From the NCBI GenBank assembly GCA_951640195.1, contig OX621164.1, positions 2,957,098 through 3,021,097 of the forward strand: 64,000 nucleotides of DNA. The letters are read 5' to 3'. Source of the DNA: Porpolomopsis calyptriformis (lineage: Eukaryota > Basidiomycota > Agaricomycetes > Agaricales > Hygrophoraceae). This document shows, piece by piece, positions 42,945 to 53,435 of the stretch (the stretch's first letter is position 1; each line of letters begins with the position of its first letter). Position numbers and translations under genes: made by a program. Below the pieces are notes generated by a model, which worked only from the letters and a program-made list of their open reading frames with translations, had not been told where the DNA came from and ran no database searches.

Positions 42945-44713
42945 TCAGGCTAAACCGTAAGGGGCATAAATCAGTCAGCACGAGAAAAGAATAAAGTAAA
43001 GGACATACCGCCAAGTGGGTCACCACCCAGCATTACAGAGAGGTAACTTTCAAATGCTGCTTTTCCTTTGCCCCACTCTAACTCCCTCCCCCTAAGTTGG
43101 TGAACCGTTGCTCCGTAGCCCTGTGGGCCATCTGTGTCCCCTCCGATAACCTGCCCCAGCGATAGTTGGAGCATCTGAGACTCGAGTCTCTGTAACGAGG
43201 TTGCGGATGGGTTATCGTCAGGACCGGGTGTTACAGCGCTTTCAGTTAGGCTGGAAGGCTGAGAAGATAGTGAGTAACTGGTGTCCTGGGTTATCGGGGG
43301 GAGGCAATGAAGGGAGACCCCTAGCGAGAGCTGCTCAGTGAGAAGGGCTGTAAGTGGGCGTTGTTCGTATGGTATATCATCAAGGTTAAGAATATGGTCT
43401 GCCAGGTATGCGCGCCCATTAGAGAAGCTGATAACGCGATTATTATTCTTTGTAGTAATAAACTAAGCAGTAATTCGGGCAGGTGAAGATTAAGGCATAC
43501 ATGAATGTCAATCCCAATTTCAAAAGCATCGAGGAGCTTGTGTACATCCGCGCGCAGAGGGATCATATTGTTAAGGCAGCAAATGTGATGGTATCCAGTG
43601 AAATCATGATCGACGCGCCCAGTGGGTCCGTTATCGAGACATTGTCGCTCCCAGTTAGCATTCACCCACTGCTTGGACATCAACTAATTGCACAAACGAC
43701 GAAACAAAAAGAAACATACAAGTTGCCGATATGCATACGGAAATATGTGAGCCCCAATAATGTCCTTGGGCATCTCATTGCAGCCAGCGTTTCCGGTTGC
43801 TCCTGTGATACAACATCGCCTGTAGACTTGCCAACAACGATCGGGAGCTTTCGTGGCCTGTAAAAGGTATTTAGCTATTTTCGCTATTGAGGACAAGCGC
43901 TTACCCTTGCTTGATTCTGTGCAGGAGAGGGCAACCCGGTGTCGCGGCGAATAACACGATTTTGTCGCCTTGTGACTGGAGAGTCAGACATCTTGAAGAC
44001 GGATCAGCGGTAGTCTGTATTTGCAAATAACATACGCACAGAAAGAACTTGGGGGCGGGATGTGGCACGGATCTAATGACTTTCAGTTAGATGATAGATC
44101 AAAGGACAGGCGTATCATTACCGGCTCCGACGGGCTCAGCGCGTCGGGACTCAGCTCTACAGGGGTAGAGGCACCAGATGGAGTGCTGGCTGGTGTCAAG
44201 GATGGCGAGCCTCGGCGGCTGGGAAAGCGTGGTCGCGGTGTGATTTTTGTGAAAATGACTTCTTCTGGGTCAGGGTTGCGTGGGGACTCGTTGTTTGCAG
44301 AGACTAGAAAGGGGGGACACATAAAAAGATTTATAATTAAAACAGAAGGCACAAACCGAGGAAGTCAAATGACTTGCATTCCCCGAATGGTGCTCTGTTT
44401 TCCAAGTCCCATTCAATCACTTCTGAGGCTTCGAGAACACCCTTTGAACGAAAGAAGGAGCGATAGCCTTGGGGAGCTGCCATGACAGTACTCATACAAC
44501 TACACATGTTTCCCCAACACACATTTGGTCCGGATCGAAAGCCTGGTAGTGGTAAGTAAGCAGACATTTGTAGAAATAGCCTGCCTTACCAAAGACCAGT
44601 TTCCCATCGATATAGATGTGTATGTCATTGCGATTGTAAAACTCTTGCCATCTGCTGCCAGACGGGACCAGATCTGGAGTGCTGATGGACATCGCCACTG
44701 GCAAGTGGGTCAT
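42945..44713 (-). CDS. Fungal HNH_2-type nuclease-domain protein
   Basis: Multi-exon gene on the minus strand. Exon 1 (44590-44713) encodes MTHLPVAMSISTPDL and NRNDIHIYIDGKLVFG; intron 44543-44589 follows and exon 2 continues with FRSGPNVCWGNMCSCMS. A Ser/Pro-rich middle leads to the HNH core: CCITGATGNAGC, DIIGAHIFPYAY, then QWVNANWERQCLDN, CCLNNMIPLRADVHKLLDAFEIGID and NNRVISFSNGRAYLADHIL. The first His, the Asn and the last His of the HNH signature are therefore present. Such HNH_2 proteins are a large, poorly understood family in Agaricomycetes; nuclease activity is predicted, not shown. The 3' end is uncertain: a splice at the exon ending DPLGG gives a stop at 42945-42947, while another acceptor extends the ORF to 42705. 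The left breakpoint of the 5.1-kb tandem duplication falls inside exon 2. Confidence 0.78.
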
Positions 44714-44771
44714 TATATAATCAACCTAAGTACGCGGTTTTACTGATGGCCTGAGCAGCCCCTCGGTTCTG

Positions 44772-46455
44772 GACTTCATAACAAATCCGACTCGATGTCC
44801 AAATCCAAAATATGTTGTTGACTCCTAGACGCAACATACTCTAATTGCGTGTGCCTGTCTTGATGTTATGAAACGGCTCAAACGAGATATATGTGGAATA
44901 CGAAACCCAACCTTGCTCAATAGCGAGGTGGACAATCTTCCTACCCGTGTCACGACATTCATCCCATCTGAATTGCAGTATGCATGTCGTCACTGGACTT
45001 GGCACCTAGAAAACGCGACGTTCTCTGAGATTCTCGTCGAGCTCGTGAACCATTTTTGTTTAAACTATCTACTATACTGGGTTGAGGCGCTGAGTCTGAT
45101 GGGAGATCTTCGAAATGGTCTGCTTGCATTAGATTGCGCACAAAAGGCAATTTCCGTATGTTGTCTTCCCTCTTCTCAACGACCAATGCTCATCTGATTC
45201 TGCAGAGAGCGGATAGTGAGATGACTGATGCCAGGGATTTACTTGATGACTGTGAGAGGTTTACCCGGGAATTCTTCTCGATTATCAATAGCTCCTCGCT
45301 TCAAATATACCACTCGGCGTTACTGCTCACTCCTCAGGAAGAAAAAGATATATGGGAGAGAGCTGGACCTTCCGGTGAAAATATGCAATGGATTGGACAA
45401 GAGGTGGAATCCGTGCGTACGGACGATAGAAGGACATTCCAGTCTAGTTCCATCAGTCGCATTCTCCCCCGACGGCACGCGTATCGTGTCTGGATCCTAC
45501 GACAAAACCGCTCAGCTGTGGGACGTGGCCAGCGGTGCAAATCTGAACACCCTCAAGGGACATTCCAACTGGGTATTTTCGGTCGCATTCTCTCCAGATG
45601 GCAGGATCATAGCATCTGGATCCCACGACAAAACCCTTCGCTTGTGGGACGCAGTCAGCGGAGTGCCTCTGAACACCCTCAAGGGACATTCCGAATCGAT
45701 AAAATCAGTAGCGTTCTCTCCAGATGGCACGCGTATCGTATCTGGATCTAATGACAAAACTGTTCGCCTGTGGGATGCAGTGAGTGGTACACACCTGAAC
45801 ACCCTTCGAGGACATTCCGAATCGATAACATCGGTCTCATTCTCCCCTGATGGTACCCGTATCGTCTCTGGATCCTACGACAAAACTGTTCGCTTGCAGG
45901 ATGCAATGAGCGGTACACATCTGAACACCCTTCGAGGACATTCCGAATCGATAACATCGGTCTCATTCTCCCCTGATGGTACCCGTATCGTCTCTGGATC
46001 CAACGACAAAACCGTTCGACTGTGGGATGCAATCAGCGGCGCCCATCTGAAGACCATGGAGGGACATGTCGCCGTGGTAGGATCGGTTTCATTCTCCCCT
46101 GATGCCACGCGTATCGTGTCTGGATCTATGGACGAACCATTCGCCTGTGGGACGCAGCTAATGGTGCACATCTGTACATCCTCAAGGGACATTCTCACAC
46201 GATAAATTCGGTCTCATTCTCCCATGATGGTACCTGTATCGTCTCTGGATCCGACGACCACACCGTTCGCCTTTGGGACGCAATCAACAATACCAATCCG
46301 AACAACCTCAAGGGACATACCCTCGGCATAAATTTGGTTTCATTCTCCCCAGACGGCACGCTCATCGTGTCTGGATCCGGCGACACAACTCTCCGCCTGT
46401 GGGACGCAGTCAGCGGTGCACATCTGCACACCCTCGAGGGACATTCCAGAACGAT
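44772..46455 (+). pseudogene. NACHT-end/WD40 fragment, copy A
   Basis: High-identity partial copy of the NLR at 34733-38576. Homology starts abruptly at GACTTCATAAC (36002 in the NLR) and ends in WD40 repeat 9 near 37705. Visible lesions: a TAG at 44826-44828 in VVDS; the hinge is 8 nt shorter than the ancestral form (reads CAGGAAGAAAAAG), shifting frame; and one base is missing after ATGGACGAA in repeat 6, giving DEPFACGTQ. The Walker motifs and most of the NACHT domain are absent. An open stretch of five to six repeats remains (45228-46205, with an ATG in another frame), but no functional receptor can be made. Confidence 0.88.
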
Positions 46456-46976
46456 ACGAAGAAGGGCACCAAGTCTTTTGACCGGTGACTGTCTTTTCAC
46501 ACCTCTACCACCACTACTGAAATCACAGCACGGTAAACGCGAGCAGGCAGTTGAGATGACCATGCCGGTGCCGCGGGTGGCACGCAGGCGATGATGCGGA
46601 GGCCTCAGCACGGCGCAGAGACATAGACGACGATGGCAATGAAGTGTTAGCAACGTGTAGACAACGACGCAGAGGCCTCAATGCCGAGGCCTCGACGCGG
46701 CATAGACGATGAGGGCGAAAAGTGTCCATCCCCCACCTTTCCACCTCGCACCCATGGCGCCTCGTCAATTGACAGGAGCATATGTTTGCGAGGTTGCTAG
46801 CTTGGGGCAAGGACCTGTGGGGTAACCTGTTACCTCCCTCCAAGGATCAGTAGATAGCGGCGAGCGTGGATCATTTGTTCCGGACGACGTATACTCATTT
46901 TTCCCATTATATTTTATTAAATAAATTGGTCCATAGAATAAATGGTTCTAGAAGAGAATATATCAGACGAAAAAAG
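46456..46976. other. Spacer after WD40 fragment A
   Basis: About 520 bp without a gene. The first ~40 bp resemble the 3' part of the HNH gene region (42776-42830). Degenerate direct repeats around AGGCCTC with GCGG/GACGA follow at 46590-46720. The matching spacer in unit B is 51561-52110, with small indels. Confidence 0.5.
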
Positions 46977-47936
46977 CTAAACTCCCGCAAACGTGTCCGG
47001 CGACATATCAATCCAGCCTTTGGCACATTCCCGAAGACTGCCATCAAGCTTGGTGGCTATGACCATCATGGCATGTTCTATCGATGGGCCGGGATGGCAA
47101 AGGCGGTTCCGGGTGCGAGCGATGGTCCGTTGCTTGACCCAACAATGCAACATGAGTTCTCGATCCAAGTGGGAGACGGTATCCCATGCTTCAGAGACCG
47201 CCTTGCTTAGCTGGCCCGGTGGACTGAAATCCGTGTTGCTGCGCCATGTGGAGACAGCGGCAAGAATTGGTGGGATGATTTTTGACGAATCGTTCGAGCA
47301 CCGGGTGATCCACCATGTGGCAAACAACTGAGGTACTGTAACATGACGGCAGGTTAGAATATACATTTGTAAAATTAAGACTACGCACGGTAATAATTCT
47401 CTTGGGTTTCGAAAGAATTTAGGCTATGAGCTGAGAGGCGACCGCTCCAATAATTGTGTAACACTGGAAGAATGTTAATCACAATGGCCGCAAGATTATG
47501 AAGATTATTTACCTTCTCCGAGTCGCGAGAACGTCTCAAATTCAAGCATGATATTCCTCTCGTCCATCATAACCTTTATATCGACCTCCATCATCCTGTT
47601 CTTGTCTTGCAACTGGCGGGCATCGTCCTCCATCATCCTGTTCTTTTCTTGCAACTGGCAGAGCTGTGCTTCAACATTTGCAAGTCTCTCGTGCATCTGG
47701 TGATTCGTTTCGCGTTGGGAGTAATACCGGTGTTGATAAGATTGTTGTGGCATTAGATGCCAATTGAGATTGATGTCTTGCGAAAGGTTGTATTCGCTAA
47801 TATGGCCCGAGAGGGAGGGTGCCAACGTCGAGGCAATGTTGTCAAGAGTTGGGGATTGATCGAGAACAACCTGATATGGATAGAAGAATGTGGCCTCAGG
47901 CACATTGTGTCGTTGAACCAACAGGCTGAAAAGCAT
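46977..47936 (-). CDS. Small coiled-coil protein, copy A
   Basis: Unrecognised gene whose partner is at 52111-53112. Exon 1 (minus, from 47936) encodes an N-terminal region ending in a coiled coil with two 13-residue repeats (DKNRMMEDDARQL type), then VDIKVMMDERNIMLEFETFSRLGEG. A small middle exon and a last exon (VPQLFATWWIT, LDRELMLHCWVKQ, ending FAGV) complete about 300 residues. Intron ends are GTAAATAATC..CTTCCAG and GTGCGTAGTC..GTTACAG-like. The frame is open in both copies despite several substitutions, which suggests a real gene. It is divergent from the Arg/Asp/Ser-rich gene, about 320 bp away. No function can be assigned. Confidence 0.55.
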
Positions 47937-48253
47937 GGTGAGAGTGGGTGTGAAGCAAGCCGTTTAACTGTGAGATACGGAAAGTGGTTTTATGGGTGAG
48001 TAGCCCCTATGGGTGTCAGCCCCTGTCGCGGGTGTCACGTTATTGCTGAGCGCGTCTTTCATGGTAGCACTTTAGTGCCACCACTGTTCCATTCCAGCTG
48101 TTGACAAGCAATTGCTTTCTTGTCCATGCAATTATTTTTTCGTGCAATTATTTCTTCATAGACTTATAATGCCTTTCTATGTGCTCAGCAGGATGTGCGG
48201 CCATTCATCAACTCCGATGGCGCTGGACCAAACACCAACAATCAAAGTCCGCC
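47937..48253. promoter_or_regulatory. Divergent promoter region, unit A
   Basis: About 320 bp between the two divergent genes of the duplication unit. Past the first ~70 bp it is almost unchanged in unit B (53113-53435), including the direct GCAATTATTT..GCAATTATTT pair just upstream of the plus-strand gene. Promoter function is inferred from layout and conservation. Confidence 0.35.
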
Positions 48254-49579
48254 ATGTCATCCTCTCTGTCTTCTGTTGTATCCAACCTTGTCCGGGCATC
48301 CATGGGTACGGCCGTGCCCAGCACTGTCACAGACGAAGACCTAGACCGACACGTTGCTCAGCTCATTCTCAAAGAAGCGAAACAGAAGGCTGAACGGTAC
48401 GGCAAGTACGGTATTCGGGCCTATCTTCCTCATCACAATGGATGGTAAGTATCCTCGTGTGTTTTTGTGTCAATTTGTCTTTATCTTTTATCTTACTCTT
48501 CCAAGGCCTGAAAGTAATGCGCCCAAGACCAATAAGCGCTTCCTTTCTTCTATTATACGGAGTACGGATGACCATAATAAGACGGTGTTGAGGGCGCAGG
48601 CGCAGGCTGCACAGGATATCAAGAGGGAGTTGGAGGAGCAGGAGAGGAGGGACAGGAGGGCGAGGGCTGAGGAGGCCGCCGCCGCCGAGAGGATGAGGAG
48701 GCTTATGGGCAGGGGTGATGGCCGTGGTGATGGCCGTTGGGATCGGAGGCATGGGAAGAGGAAGGAGAGGAGCTGGGAGGATGAAGATGGTGATGCCATA
48801 TCGGAGGCCGACAGGTTGGATAGACTGGGAGATGATAGAGCGAGGAGGAGGAGCGGGCGAGATAGAGGGGATGGCCATCATCATCGAGCAGTTCATCCCG
48901 CTGCGCAGACTGGCTCCGTGCGCTATCTCTTCTCCTTCCAAATGACAACGACAAACCGTCAGCGTCGTCGTCGTCGTCATTATCATCATGACGTCTCCTG
49001 CGTCTCCGGTCACTCCTCTCGTCGCTCCCCCGCTCCTCAGATTTTGAACGCGTCCTAGCAGACGAGCAACTAGTGGATCGACGTTCGCGGGCACACTCTG
49101 ATGATGACACAACGCCGAGCTCGAAGCACCGAGAGGCGCGCGAGCCCTCCCCCGACTCACATCGTTCCACCCGGACGAAGCACCATCACCATCACAAGAG
49201 CCGCCGCCGCCACCGTCACCGTCACCACGATCGTTCACGGACACCCACACCTTCCTCAGCATCTCCCAACCCGCTTCCCGTCCGAACACCACCACCACCA
49301 CCACCATCACCATCAGTCAGGTACCCTTCGTCCTCCTCACGCACGCCCTTCTCCCCAGTCAGCCCCTCGCATTCCCTAGGCCGCTCTCCCGGACTCCCTT
49401 CTCCTTCCCCTTCCTATCCCCCTCCCCAGCCACCACCGCCATCACTGCCATCCAAGATGGACAAATACTTTGAAGACTCGTACGATCCCCGATTCGACGT
49501 CGCGCCGCTTCCAGTGCCCAAGGTCCCCGCTACGGGACTCATCGACGGCACCGAGTTTGATGGTTGGGATGCGATGCTG
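48254..49579 (+). pseudogene. Arg/Asp/Ser-rich gene, truncated copy with internal inversion
   Basis: Copy of the gene at 53436-55062. Exon 1 (MSSSLSSVVSNLVRASMG) and the start of exon 2 are intact. The block 48870-49074 is inverted relative to the full copy, and short flanks on both sides are missing. The frame then runs to a stop at 49058 after a garbled tail (..RRSPAPQILNAS). Normal-orientation sequence resumes at 49075 but is cut at 49579 by the duplication junction, so the last ~190 bp, including the natural stop, are lost. Confidence 0.88.
48870..49074. other. ~205-bp inversion bounded by two palindromes
   Basis: This block is the reverse complement of 54091-54301. In both copies one end is the perfect palindrome GATGGCCATC (48870-48879; 54292-54301) and the other is ACTAGT (49069-49074; 54091-54096). 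About 35-45 bp on the left and about 60 bp on the right of the block in unit B are absent from unit A. The 6-bp length difference comes from a GAC/GAT repeat inside. Confidence 0.88.
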
Positions 49580-49863
49580 GACAGTACTCATACAACTACA
49601 CATGTTTCCCCAACACACATTTGGTCCGGATCGAAAGCCTGGTAGTGGTAAGTAAGCAGACATTTGTAGAAATAGCCTGCCTTACCAAAGACCAGTTTCC
49701 CATCGATATAGATGTGTATGTCATTGCGATTGTAAAACTCTTGCCATCTGCTGCCAGACGGGACCAGATCTGGAGTGCTGATGGACATCGCCACTGGCAA
49801 GTGGGTCATTATATAATCAACCTCAGTACATTGCTCACCCGGTTTTACTGATGGCCTGAGCAG
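49580..49863 (-). pseudogene. HNH gene 5' fragment (duplicate)
   Basis: Copy of HNH exon 1, intron 1 and the first part of exon 2 (44484-44713 plus upstream). It ends at the duplication junction after ..SCMSTV, so the nuclease core is missing. Upstream of the start it has a small insertion relative to unit A (GAGCAATGTA type), which leaves the frame open toward 49884. It cannot encode a nuclease. Confidence 0.85.
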
Positions 49864-49876
49864 CCCCTCGGTTCTG

Positions 49877-51560
49877 GACTTCATAACAAATCCGACTCGA
49901 TGTCCAAATCCAAAATATGTTGTTGACTCCTAGACGCAACATACTCTAATTGCGTGTGCCTGTCTTGATGTTATGAAACGGCTCAAACGAGATATATGTG
50001 GAATACGAAACCCAACCTTGCTCAATAGCGAGGTGGACAATCTTCCTACCCGTGTCACGACATTCATCCCATCTGAATTGCAGTATGCATGTCGTCACTG
50101 GACTTGGCACCTAGAAAACGCGACGTTCTCTGAGATTTTCGTCGAGCTCGTGAACCATTTTTGTTTAAACTATCTACTATACTGGGTTGAGGCGCTGAGT
50201 CTGATGGGAGATCTTCGAAATGGTCTGCTTGCATTAGATTGCGCACAAAAGGCAATTTCCGTATGTTGTCTTCCCTCTTCTCAACGGGCAATGCTCATCT
50301 GATTCTGCAGAGAGCGGATAGTGAGATGACTGATGCCAGGGATTTACTTGATGACTGTGAGCGGTTCACCCGGGAATTCTTCTCGATTATCAATAGCTCC
50401 TCGCTTCAAATATACCACTCGGCGTTACTGCTCACTCCTCAGGAAGAAAAAGATATATGGGAGAGAGCTGGACCTTCCGGTGAAAATATGCAATGGATTG
50501 GACAAGAGGTGGAATCCGTGCGTACGGACGATAGAAGGACATTCCAGTCTAGTTCCATCAGTCGCATTCTCCCCCGACGGCACGCGTATCGTGTCTGGAT
50601 CCTACGACAAAACCGTCCAGCTGTGGGACGTGGCCAGCGGTGCAAATCTGAACACCCTCAACGGGCATTCCAACTGGGTATTTTCGGTCGCATTCTCTCC
50701 AGATGGCAGGATCATAGCATCTGGATCCCATGAAAAAACCCTTCGCTTGTGGGACGCAGTCAGCGGAGCGCCTCTGAACACCCTCAAGGGACATTCCGAA
50801 TCGATAAAATCAGTAGCGTTCTCTCCAGATGGCACGCGTATCGTATCTGGATCTAATGACAAAACTGTTCGCCTGTGGGATGCAGTGAGTGGTACACACC
50901 CGAACACCCTTCGAGGACATTCCGAATCGATAACATCGGTCTCATTCTCCCCTGATGGTACCCGTATCGTCTCTGGATCCTACGACAAAACTGTTCGCTT
51001 GCAGGATGCAATGAGCGGTACACATCTGAACACCCTTCGAGGACATTCCGAATCGATAACATCAGTCTCATTCTCCCCTGATGCCACGCGTATCGTGTCT
51101 GGATCCAACGACAAAACCGTTCGACTGTGGGATGCAGTCAGCGGTGCCCATCTGAACACCCTTCGAGGACATTCCTGGCCGATAATATCGGTCTCATTCT
51201 CCCCTGATGCCACGCGTATCGTGTCTGGATCTATGGACGAACCATTCGCCTGTGGGACGCAGCTAATGGTGCACATCTGTACATCCTCAAGGGACATTCT
51301 CACACGATAAATTCGGTCTCATTCTCCCATGATGGTACCTGTATCGTCTCTGGATCCGACGACCACACCGTTCGCCTTTGGGACGCAATCAACAATACCA
51401 ATCCGAACAACCTCAAGGGACATACCCTCGGCATAAATTTGGTTTCATTCTCCCCAGACGGCACGCTCATCGTGTCTGGATCCGGCGACACAACTCTCCG
51501 CCTGTGGGACGCAGTCAGCGGTGCACATCTGCACACCCTCGAGGGACATTCCAGAACGAT
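49877..51560 (+). pseudogene. NACHT-end/WD40 fragment, copy B
   Basis: Sister of the fragment at 44772-46455. It has the same left edge (GACTTCATAAC), the same TAG in VVDS, the same 8-nt-shorter hinge and the same one-base loss in repeat 6, so these lesions predate the duplication. It differs in repeat content: where copy A has a MEGHVAVVGS blade, copy B has LRGHSWPIIS, and the preceding blade carries SPDATRIVSGS. WD40 units have thus been exchanged or converted after duplication even though the gene is dead. Confidence 0.88.
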
Positions 51561-52110
51561 ACGAAGAAGGGCACCAAGTTTTTTGACCGGTGACTGTCTT
51601 TTCACACCTCTACCACCACTACTGAAATCACAGCACGGTAAACGCGAGCAGGCAGTTGAGATGACCATGCCGGTGCCGCGGGTGGCACGCAGGCGATGAT
51701 GCGGAGGCCTCAGCACGGCGCAGAGACATAGACGACGATGGCAATGAAGTGTTAGCAACGTGTAGACAACGACGCAGAGGCCTCAATGCCGGCAGCACAT
51801 GGAGGCCTCGACGCGGCATAGACGATGAGGGCGACAAGTGTCAGCGCAGCGTCCAGTCCCCACCTTTCCACCTCGCACCCATGTGGCGCCTCGTCAATTG
51901 ACAGGAGCATATGTTTGCGAGGTTGCTAGTGTGGGGCAAGGACCTGTGGGGTAACCTGTTACCTCCCTCCAAGGATCAGTAGATAGCGGCGAGTGTGGAT
52001 CATTTGTTCCGGACGACGTATACGGCAGTCATTTTTCCCATTATATTTTGTTAAATAAGTTGGTCCATAGAATAAATGGTTCCAGAAGAGAATATATCAG
52101 ACGAAAAATT
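51561..52110. other. Spacer after WD40 fragment B
   Basis: Counterpart of 46456-46976 with several small insertions (for example about 11 bp before GGAGGCCTCGACG). No gene seen. Confidence 0.5.
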
Positions 52111-53112
52111 CTAAACTCCTGCAAACATGTCTGGCGATGTATCAATCCAGCCTTTGGCGCATTCCCGAAGACTGCCATCAAGCTTGGTGGCTATCACCAT
52201 CCTGGCATGTTCTATTGATGGGCCGGGATGGCAAAGGCGGTTCCGGGTGCGAGCGATGGTCCATTGCTTGACCCAACAATGCAACATGAGTTCTCGATCC
52301 AAGTGGGAGATGGTATCCCATGCTTCAGAGACCGCCTTGCTTAGCTGGCCCTGTGGACCGAAATCCATGGTGTTGCTGCGCCATGTGGAGACAGTGGCAA
52401 GAATTGGTGGGATGATTGTTGACAAATCGTTCAAGCACTGGGTGATCCACCATGTGGCAAACAACTGAGGCACTGTAACATGATAGCAGGTTAGAATATA
52501 CATTTGTAAAATTAAGATTACACACAGTAATAATTCTCTTGGGTTTTGAAAGAATTTAGGCTATGAGCTGAGAGGCGACACCTCCAATGACTGTGTAACA
52601 CTGGAAGAATGTTAATCACAACGGCCGCAAGATTATGAAGATTATTTACCTTCTCCGAGTCGTGAGAACGTCTCAAATTCAAGCATGATATTCCTCTCGT
52701 CCATCATGACCTTTATATCGACCTCCATCATCCTGTTCTTGTCTTGCAACTGGCGGGCATCGTCCTCCATCATCCTGTTCTTGTCTCGCAACTGGCGGGC
52801 ATCGTCCTCCATCATCCTGTTCTTGTCGTGCAACTGGCAGAGCTGTGCTTCGACATTTGCAAGTCTCTCGTGCATCTGGTGATTCATTTCGCGTTGGGAG
52901 TAATACCGGTGTTGATAAGATTGTTGTGGCATTAGATGCCAATTGAGATTGACGTCCTGTGACAGGTGGTATTCGCTGATGTGGCCTGACAGGGAGGGTG
53001 CTAACTTCGAGGCAATGTTGTCAAGAGTCGGGTTTTGATCGAGGACAACATAATATGGACGGAATGTGCCCTCAGGCATGATGTGTCGTTGAACAAACAG
53101 TTCGGTAGGCAT
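52111..53112 (-). CDS. Small coiled-coil protein, copy B
   Basis: Paralogue of the gene at 46977-47936, with the same three-exon layout. It starts MPTELFVQRHIMPEGTF and carries three rather than two copies of the 13-residue coiled-coil unit (DKNRMMEDDARQL/R), a 39-bp length polymorphism. The rest is collinear (VQRH.MPE, LDQNPTLDNIAS, NLNWHLMPQQSYQHRYYSQRE). The last exon ends FAGV at 52111-52113. The function is unknown. Open frames in both copies and a gain of one whole repeat without frameshift support a translated gene. Confidence 0.57.
52728..52850 (-). repeat. 39-bp coiled-coil minisatellite (3 units; 2 in unit A)
   Basis: Three near-identical 39-bp units, each with CATCATCCTGTTCTTGTC on the plus strand, coding DKNRMMEDDARQ on the minus strand. 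The matching region 47580-47660 has two units. Confidence 0.8.
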
Positions 53113-53435
53113 GGTGAGAGTGGGTTTGAAGCAAGCCGTTTAACTGTGAGATACGGAAAGGCGGGTTGGTTTTATGGGTGAGTAGCCCCTATGGGTGTCA
53201 GCCCCTGTCGCGGGTGTCACGTTATTGCTGAGCGCGTCTTTCATGGTAGCACTTTAGTGCCACCACTGTTCCATTCCAGCTGTTGACAAGCAATTGCTTT
53301 CTTGTCCATGCAATTATTTTTTCGTGCAATTATTTCTTCATAGACTTATAATGCCTTTCTATGTGCTCAGCAGGATGTGCGGCCATTCATCAACTCCGAT
53401 GGCGCTGGACCAAACACCAACAATCAAAGTCCGCC
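53113..53435. promoter_or_regulatory. Divergent promoter region, unit B
   Basis: Space between the divergent small coiled-coil gene and the Arg/Asp/Ser-rich gene. Past the first ~70 bp it is almost identical to 47937-48253. Promoter role inferred. Confidence 0.35.

Larger units (their letters stand above)
44484..49579. repeat. Tandem segmental duplication, unit A (5.1 kb)
   Basis: First unit of a direct duplication; its partner is 49580-54870. It starts inside exon 2 of the HNH gene and ends inside the last part of the Arg/Asp/Ser-rich gene, where ..GATGCTG is joined to GACAGTACTC. It contains an HNH 5' fragment shared with the intact gene, a NACHT/WD40 pseudogene, a small coiled-coil gene (-) and a truncated Arg/Asp/Ser-rich gene. 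Confidence 0.92.

Noticed and set aside
48369..49313. 314-codon minus-strand ORF
   Set aside because: Antisense of the Arg/Asp/Ser-rich pseudogene; low-complexity composition and the internal inversion keep it open by chance.
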